The notes under the pieces are model-generated. The model saw nothing but the letters and a program-made list of their open reading frames with translations, searched no databases and was not told the DNA's origin. Of a stretch of DNA of 64,000 bases, positions 56,619 to 64,000 are shown one piece after another. A program made the translations under genes and the position numbers. Within the stretch, counting starts at the first letter, position 1. Each line of letters starts with the position of its first letter. The stretch lies in assembly GCF_021134715.1 (NCBI RefSeq), contig NC_060018.1, positions 4,915,501 through 4,979,500 on the forward strand, written 5' to 3'. This stretch comes from Daphnia pulex. Taxonomy: Eukaryota > Arthropoda > Branchiopoda > Diplostraca > Daphniidae.

Positions 56619-58585
56619 ATGAATCTCAAGAAGAAACCAGGATTAGATTTGTCCGGCAGTTTTATTTCCCTTTTGTGGAGATGGCGCGGCTCTTTGTACA
56701 AATTGTGTTACAAGGAACTAATCTGCTTCCTTGTTCCCTTTGGTATTGTCAGCGTAATTTACCGTCAGGTATTTCAGCACTGCCAATATTTAAAAAGCGT
56801 TTAATAATTTTCACGTTGGAACGTTTACGTTGCAGGCACTCAACAGTGAACAGAAAAGGTTTCTTTCTTCATAAAGTACTGTACGCATGTCAACCTTACA
56901 CTGAATTTTTTTTCCCCACTGGCATGTGCAGTCTATTTGAACAGGTGGTCAGGTATTGTGACAGATACCTGAATATGATTCCCCTTTCGTTTATCCTGGG
57001 TTTTTACGTCACCATCATAGGTATTTTCAACCAATCAAAAAAGAGGAAAAAAGAACGAGAGAACTATTGCATTTTTTTAAAATGTTTCACTTGTCTAAAA
57101 ACGTGTCCCTATTTTCCCTTTTTATTCAAATGTCCGTCGAGTGACCGATAGCGACCCGTTGGTGGCAACAATGCATGGCATTACCATGGCCAGACAGGTT
57201 TGTAATTACAAAACCTATAAGGTTTGGGTATTAAACTGCTATGTTTTTGTTTTCCAGATTAATGTTGACGATCGCCATGTATATTCCGGGCTGTGACAAA
57301 GAATCCAAACTGCTGCGAAAAACCCTAATGCAAAACTGCAATCTTATGGCCGTTCTCGTTTTCCGCTCTATTTCGGAGTCGGTTAGAACTCGTCTGAAAT
57401 CTTTGGAGGATGTTGTCAATGCAGGTGTTCATAGAATAAGATCCTTGCTTTGAATCAGAATTGGCAATATCAATTCATGTCATGCAGGTTTCATGACCTA
57501 CGCAGAAATGGAAACTTTCAAGGCAGTCGAAGCCGATGTGAATTTGTATTGGCTACCAGGACTCTGGTTTTCTCATAGACTTCGGGAAGCTCAAGCTCGA
57601 GGTCGTATTATCGATTCGTACGGAGCTCAGCTTATCATGAAAGTAAACTCTTGTTGCACTATTCATCATCAGCACGACGTCACTGAACCCATTAATTTTG
57701 TTGTCTAATTTTAGGAACTGTTGGAATTCCGATCCAAATGCGGCATTTTGTGGAGCTACGACTGGGTCTCGATTCCATTAGTTTACACTCAGGTATTCGT
57801 AATGCACAAGTTGAACTAAAAAAAGGGATTGTCTTTCTTCCTTATTAAAACCTTGGTCGGCGTATTTTTTTAAAAAAGGTGGTCACCTTGTCTACGTACT
57901 CATTTGTCATAGCCTGTATTTTTGGCCGCCAGTACACAGACAACGGGAGCACGGATATTTCAATCGACGTTTACTTTCCATTATGGACTGTGCTACAGAT
58001 TCTTTTCTACATGGGACTTCTAAAAGTACGTGACTGAACTACCTAACGAACCAACCACCGAAACTTGAGATCTTTCCTGTTTGTTTTTAATTCATCAAGG
58101 TCGCTGAGCATATGATCAATCCCTACGGTGAAGACGACGAAGACTTTGATTTAAGTTACCTTCTTAACAGGCATTCCGAGGTCATCAATCTAGGGACGAA
58201 CATCTTAACTAGCGACAGGTGCCCACCAATGGAAGACGAGAATCTCCGCGGTGCTCCTGGTATGCACACTCCCAAAAATCTAGACAGGACATCGCTGAAG
58301 CACAGATTCTCGCAAACGTTGACTGGGCTCTAGTGAGTGAAAAAACATTATTATTAGAAAGAAAGAAAATCACGCTTAAAACTATATACATAAAATATAA
58401 ATAAGTAAATAACAGCTTATTGACGAAACAGTTCAACAGGTAAAGAGAGAAAGAGATCGCGAGCGGAAAGCATCACGACAATTTCGGAGAACGTGGAAAC
58501 CAATACAGTCTCATCGGTCGACTTGAAGCGACTTCCGGATGAGACCGAATGGCCATGCGAAGGCGTTTACATGGAAAGAATTTAG
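56619..58585 (+). CDS. Bestrophin chloride channel
   Basis: Bestrophins are pentameric Ca2+-activated anion channels. Ten exons give 413 aa: 56619-56768, 56836-56858, 56932-57020, 57152-57197, 57258-57424, 57488-57642, 57715-57792, 57879-58025, 58100-58332, 58432-58585. Features: [14 protein letters not shown], the neck sequence [12 protein letters not shown] (the Ile and two Phe of the human BEST1 neck are kept), [37 protein letters not shown], and the Ca2+ clasp [12 protein letters not shown]. The N-terminus is short, about 12 residues before the usual SxLLxRWRGS. Exon 2 is only 23 nt. The end is uncertain: without the last intron the protein stops at a TAG at 58331-58333 (362 aa); with splicing at the overlapping GTGAGT it gains about 50 residues. 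AATAAA is at 58732-58737. Confidence 0.92.
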
Positions 58586-59450
58586 AAGACTCCATCGACC
58601 AAAAATCAATCGAATGTCTATTAGGAGTTTTCAGGATCCAGCGCTTCATGTTTTTAATATTTGAAATTAGACTTGAACTAATTAGAACTAGTATTTGAAA
58701 CTAAGAATCACCCCGACTAGCCACTTTTCTGAATAAAACTAAGAATAACCCCAACTGCCCATTTAAAAACAACTTACAATTGCATGTCAAAAGCGCATTA
58801 TCCTTTGAGAGCCACAATGCTCGGTTCCCTACTAGATACACTACTCACTAACAATTTGTTAGTTTGTACAACTAAATTGTGCCTTTCTGATCAATATATC
58901 ATACCTTTTCTTTTTCACACTTCGTGTCTCCGTCTAGTAAATCAATTTTAGGTCGATTCTCTTCCGTGGGCCTAAAAATGGAACAACAACAACAAAAAAA
59001 AAAAAACTAAGAAAGGTTTCAAATGAAATTCGCAAAATGTAGTACTTGAACCAATCGCTGGATGGCAACACCTTTTAACGAGTCATCCGCTATCTAAATT
59101 TACAAATTTATTAGCAAGAACACGAATCTAATCTTAGTAAGAACTGGCATCTAACTGATTACCAATAAAGAACGTTTAACAATCCATGTACCGTTCTGAT
59201 AAGCGTATCGAACACCTTTTATTCAAATTCCACTTACAGCAATAGCCAATCAAATGGATAACTTATCCGGCAGTTTTGGATTGCAATGGTAAAATAATAC
59301 AATTTACCGTCAACTGCATTGTCATTTGTCAAGTTTATTTGGAATAGACTTCCAGCTATGAGAGTCCAACGGTGACAGGGGAGTTATGATGCCAAGGCTT
59401 CGAAGTGAGTCAACTGTGTGAAGTTTTGTGAAAAAAAAAAAAAAAACTTA
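58586..59450. other. Convergent 3' flanks of bestrophin and RRP1
   Basis: AATAAA at 58732-58737 serves bestrophin, and TTTATT at 59334-59339 may be the RRP1 poly(A) signal on the minus strand. No gene is seen. Confidence 0.6.
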
Positions 59451-62291
59451 TCAAAATCTAGACAACGGTCTTCCAGCACGGCCACCGCGCTGGGGTTTAC
59501 GAGCAACAGGAGAGGACGCAGAGGCCGCTTTTGTACGAGCAGAATCGTTTCGTTTTAACACGCCACCACCACTGGGTTGACGATCAGGATCGTGTGGAAC
59601 TCCTGGGCTCTTTCGTAGAGACTCTTGGTAGTCTTTCGGTTCTTTAGGACGAGAAGGAAACCAAACGTAAAAAAAATACTAAGCTTTGCGAACAGCAAGA
59701 AAAGGATTCATTCGGAGACCACTGTGTGCATTAATTTACCAGAATTACGTGTAACGTGTACCAAGTTTTAGATTGGAGTGTACAGTTCAATTCCGGATTG
59801 TATTATCGCAGTACAGTGTTTGTTTTTTTATCAATTTCACTTTCTAGAACATGCACGGTGAGATTTACCTTGGGCTGTATTTTTGTTGAGCACGAAATTC
59901 ACTCGTCGGTTCCCGCTGTTGTTGGATGTATTCAATTTAGGATTCTGCAAAGGAGAAGAGAAAGGTAAGGCTAACAGTATCTTGAAAAGTAAAAGCTTAA
60001 GTTACTTCAGGAGTAGCTGCTGCTGGTGTTTGAGCAGGCTGTAATTTGACAGATCCTTTAAATTTCTTATTGGGAATCACGATCTCTGTTTCCCCTTTAA
60101 TTAGGGACTCGCTCCAGCCAGAATTTTTGGGTCTTTTACCGGCCTTAAGTTTCTGTTTTAGCTGTTGCATAGAAGCAGGGGCAGGTGTGTCTTCTTCTTC
60201 TTCCCAATTGTTTTCAACTTCGAAAGTCGCTGGTTTTTTCACTCTTGGAACAACCTGATGACAAAATTTATCATATCGTTTACTGAAGAAAACTGTGAGC
60301 TGAAATTATGTACCTTTGCAATCGGTCTGGGAGCAACAACTACTTTCTCCTCTTCCTCCTCTTCTTCGTCCAGCGTGGCATCTTCATCATCTGACATGTT
60401 TTCTTCATCTTCGTCGTCTTCTTCTGAGATGTCGTCGTCTTCATCTGACACTTCATCGTCCTCGTCAGAAATGTCTTCCTCGCCGTCAGAATCGTCCAAG
60501 TTGTCGTCACTATCCTCGTCATCCTCATCATCAAGATCAGCGAAATCGCTGCCTTCTTCACCAACTACTGCACCATCGTCTTCTCCTTCGAAAACATCCT
60601 CCAATAATTCGTCAGAGATGTCCGTTTCGGTTGCACGGAGCTTTCTACTTGCTTTAGACGATTTCTTCATCTCCAGCTTATCAGCCTCTCTCTGTGCAGT
60701 CATTGCCAGTTCATCTTTAATGAACTGCTTGGCAGCTGACTTCATAGACCTAGGGGTCAGACCTGGCCCAACGGTAGGGAAATTGACCGCCAAGGGATAA
60801 ATTCCGGTTGCCAAGTCACGAAACCTGAACAAAGGGAACGAAAATCAAAATTATGTTTTGTTTTTAAACATGGCCAGTATGAAGAATCACATACTTTTTA
60901 ACAATATCATAAATGGCTTTCCGATTTTTGCTGCGAACCGATTTTTCTGATGCCATTTGGAAAAGCATGTCTGCTATTTGATTGTAATCTGGTTTGATCT
61001 GAGGAATAATAGCGTCGACGCCCCCGGCTCTGGGATCCTTCGCTCCCCAATCCAAATTTGATTCTTCCATCTCCATGTCGTCATCCCCAAGAACCTCTTC
61101 TTCTTCGTCTTCAGTTTCACCACCTTCATTGTTTTCCTCGACATTTTCATCGTTATCTTCTTTTTCTTCCTCAACCTCCTCCTCCTCTTTTTCTTCCTCA
61201 ACCTCTTCCTCTTCTTTTTCTTGGACAACCACTTGATTTCTTTTTGCTTTCTTCATAGCCTTTTTCCTGTTGGCTTTGGCATCACTCATAGAGATGATGG
61301 CTTGTTTGTCAAGGCCTTGTTCCTCATATTCTAATGCTTCATCACTTTGTTTGATCAAGTAGGTGAAAATAAACTGATGGATATCTTTTTTCAATCTATA
61401 GTCATTGCTTTTGGCAAGACATTTAGCAAATGGTTCAATCATTTTTGAGATGGTTGAAGCCTTTAGTTCTTCACCACCAGCCTACAGAGTAAAAAAAAAA
61501 AATTGATTTTTGACATGGGCCGTACAGAGTGTTCTTAGACATTACCTTGGCTAACTCTTCTGGAAACAAATTTACTAAATGCAACTGTAAACCTAGTGGA
61601 ACTTTCAGTTCTGCTGTACTTTCATTTGCATTCATGACGACATCTGATATCATTTGTGAGAAAGCATCTACTTCTTCCTCTTTCCACTCTCCATTGCCGA
61701 GGTACTCTAGACTATGGCGAACAATTCTCCTGACAAACTAAAAAACAAAAATTATCAGAAAAACACATGAATAACAAAAACGGGAATAAAAAAAACTCAC
61801 CATTAAAAACTTATCCATCCTCCAAGTGTCAATGCCAGACCAATGGTTGGCCATAGTTTTAAGTGCAACTGTAATGAATTTCAAGCCTGTCTTACGATCA
61901 ATAATAGAATGCACAAGCTCAGAAATGGTTTCAGCGAGATCTTCCTGGATCAAGGGTTTGTCGGACATCCACATGCAGTAAAAGAGTCCCTTCCACAATT
62001 TCATAAGTTCATCCTCAGAAAATGCTAAATTAATTCGGGTAATCACATTACCAGAATTTAGAATACATTTAGAAAAGCAAACAGACACCAAGTGGAAATA
62101 CCGTCAGGGACTGCTGATCGTGCTGCAATCCATCGCCTCAATTTCTTCAGCGATCTGTCACGAATTTTCTTCTCGTTAGAAGCCAACTTCCGGGCGAAAT
62201 AAATCTCGGGTGTCATCTTATTGACAGCATTTTCGATTTTATTCCTGGGAGCATTTATGCTTTTCCCACGTGTTTTCCTCGAGACCGCCAT
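59451..62291 (-). CDS. RRP1: Ribosomal RNA processing protein 1 (RRP1/NNP-1)
   Basis: This is a nucleolar factor for 60S subunit rRNA processing. Eight exons sum to 2220 nt, 739 aa: 62102-62291, 61801-62024, 61546-61737, 60895-61481, 60314-60824, 60006-60254, 59869-59944, 59451-59641. The N-terminal Nop52 domain reads IYFARKLASNEKKIRDRSLKKL, WKGLFYCMWMSDKPL, DTWRMDKFLM, VRRIVRHSLEYL and GLQLHLVNLFPEEL. Two long Glu/Asp tracts follow (in exons 4 and 5), then a basic C-terminal tail with RRVNFVLNKNTAQ, matching the RVxFxLxxN motif near the end of animal RRP1 proteins, and an RGGRAGRP end. The start ATG opens MAVSRKTRGKS, a basic nucleolar-type signal. Phases agree at every junction. Confidence 0.93.
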
Positions 62292-64000
62292 GACTGCAAA
62301 GAGAATCTTGCAGACGACGCTGTACTGACAATATAATACGCCAACCGTTCTTTTGAATATGCAGAAGCCTCTTCTTGCAACTTGTTGTGGGAACCAGATG
62401 TCGCGCTCGCAGCTGCTCGAAGGCAGTGCGTTTAATTTAAACGGTATCTCACGGCTGCTCACGATGTCGTAAACAGTTCCCTGATAGGGATTCCATTTTC
62501 CATAGCACACGAGAAATTAAAATCCCATTAAAATATCAACGTTACGACGTTACATCTCCCCCAAAAATGGAAATCCCCAGCATCCGGATTCCGTCGTTAA
62601 TTCAATTTAACTGCACACTTTATCTGTATGTCTGCGCTAAAAAGGAATCAGGATATCGTAAATTCTTTTAAAATGTACATTTTTTATATTAAAAACAGAT
62701 TTTAAAAAATTTAAAGCAGATCGATTCCAGAGGGAAACGCTCGTGAATCGGATTTCTTTGTAACTGTTTTAGCTACCATAAAAGAAGTACGTAGTTACTT
62801 ACTCTGATTACACTAGAGCTAATGCTAAGTATAAGTTTTGCGTTAAAACGAGCGCTATTATTATAAGCTGTTAGGTGATCTACACACAGATATTGTACAA
62901 GATGATTTTCTATGGGAAATCGTTGGAAAGTTTTTCCTGACGGGAAACGAACCAAACAGAAAAGGGGGGAAAACAAAATTCAAACAATACATAAGTGGCT
63001 CTTTTCTGTTGAATGCGACATAAATATATAAAGTGCTGGCTCAGAGTGCTGCTGCTGTGATTGGGAGAGAAACAAATGGAAATGTCGCCATGTGATGCCA
63101 ATCCGATGAGACAAGCGACAAGCGTTTTTGGGTGCGTGCGTCTGTGTTTGCTTGCCTTATTCCCACCACACACACACCACAGCGCCACTCCAAAACGGTT
63201 TCAGCCTGAGCCTCTTCTCGCTGCAGCAATTAGCTTTCAAAAATAAAAAAAATAAAATGAAATAGGAAGCTCTCGGGTAGGTCCGTCCTTTCATCTTCCT
63301 CCTCTGTCGTCATGACAACAGCCGACAAATATACACGGCACAATCAACAGGTACCGATTGCCGTGGTTTCAACTATATACACATCAGAAGCTCCATTCTC
63401 TGTCCATATGTATACATGCAGACGTATACTATATGCTACATATAGGGGCCGGCCCACATCCACTTCACTTTGCCGTGGCCGTATTTGATTCGGTGCGGGC
63501 CTGGCGACATTGCGCCATCCGGCTCGACGGCTCCTTCCCTCGTCGTCCGCCGTAAAGTCTCTTGTACGCATTTGACCTGGCGTCTCTAACGCCGTATGGC
63601 CCGGCCCGACGTCTCGAAACCACTCAACAAATCAAAAAGCTGCGAATACACACACACACACACACAGAATGCTCAGTCATGTGTGTGCATATAGCTGCTA
63701 CTATACAGCACACACACTCTATAAGTTGTTGGACGATGATGATGCCGGGCATGAAGATCGAATCGATGTCAACAACAACTTATAGTAAAAAGGTTTTCTG
63801 CTCTATAGCCAAACCCGTTATCATGATTTTCATTTTTTTTTTCTTTTTTTTTTACTTTTGTTCGGTTCATTTTTGGATTGTATTATTTTTCTTTTCCCCC
63901 TTGCATTTCCTTCCATCAACCATAACAATAACAGCGACACAGCACTTAAGCTATTCAGTTGGGTGGGTGAAATGGGGGGGTCTGCTGCTGTGCTGTACTA
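62292..64000. other. RRP1 upstream region, no supported gene
   Basis: The first 100-200 bp should hold the RRP1 promoter and 5' UTR (minus). The remainder has simple repeats, notably a CA repeat at about 63648-63667 and pyrimidine-rich runs at 63825-63900. It also has short overlapping open frames with no recognisable family. It may be the 5' region of a gene beyond the right edge. Confidence 0.45.
63648..63667. repeat. CA dinucleotide microsatellite
   Basis: About ten CA units lie on the plus strand, with further broken CACA/TGTG runs nearby. It is a simple repeat with no other evidence of function. Confidence 0.85.

Noticed and set aside
60165-60800. Long Ser-rich plus-strand frame
   Set aside because: It is the antisense of the Glu/Asp tracts of RRP1, whose minus-strand frame has correct splice phases and family motifs.
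63041-63571. Several overlapping short frames near the right edge
   Set aside because: They overlap one another on both strands in simple-repeat DNA with no motif.

Overview
The window looks like arthropod nuclear DNA, most likely a branchiopod crustacean such as Daphnia. This is inferred from many-exon genes with 50-80 bp GT-AG introns, tight gene spacing over most of the window, AT-rich intergenic DNA and metazoan protein families. No rRNA, tRNA, CRISPR array or intact transposon was seen. All exon joins below were checked by reading frame, and each complete multi-exon model sums to a whole number of codons.

Left third (1-18.5 kb, minus strand): the 5' half of one long gene, the gamma subunit of AMP-activated protein kinase. 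Only its isoform-specific N-terminal exons are here; the CBS-domain exons would lie left of position 1. Several alternative first exons (14632-15060, 11006-11707, 8054-8110) all end in phase 0 and feed the same exon at 5021-5120. A separate first exon (1345-2326) ends in phase 1, as does the microexon at 3152-3194 that closes the upstream route.

Middle (18.5-35 kb, minus strand): IMPACT (RWD plus UPF0029 domains), a glycogen-targeting PP1 regulatory subunit (PPP1R3/CBM21 type), about 5 kb with few genes but a decayed duplication and some exon-like fragments, then a secreted-type M1 aminopeptidase N.

35-46 kb: CDT1 (minus) and AP endonuclease APEX1 (plus) diverge from a 294 bp shared promoter. 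APEX1 converges on chromokinesin KIF4 (minus). These are genes for replication licensing, base excision repair and mitosis.

46-59 kb (plus strand): a receptor-type guanylate cyclase whose catalytic domain has lost three key residues, three tandem CD20/MS4A-like four-TM genes, and a bestrophin. The bestrophin converges on RRP1 (minus, 59.4-62.3 kb), a nucleolar rRNA-processing protein with long acidic tracts. The last 1.7 kb holds no gene I can support.

The most interesting items are the degenerate receptor cyclase, the multi-promoter N-terminal cassette of the AMPK gamma gene, and the CD20-like array with its shared unusual acceptor site.
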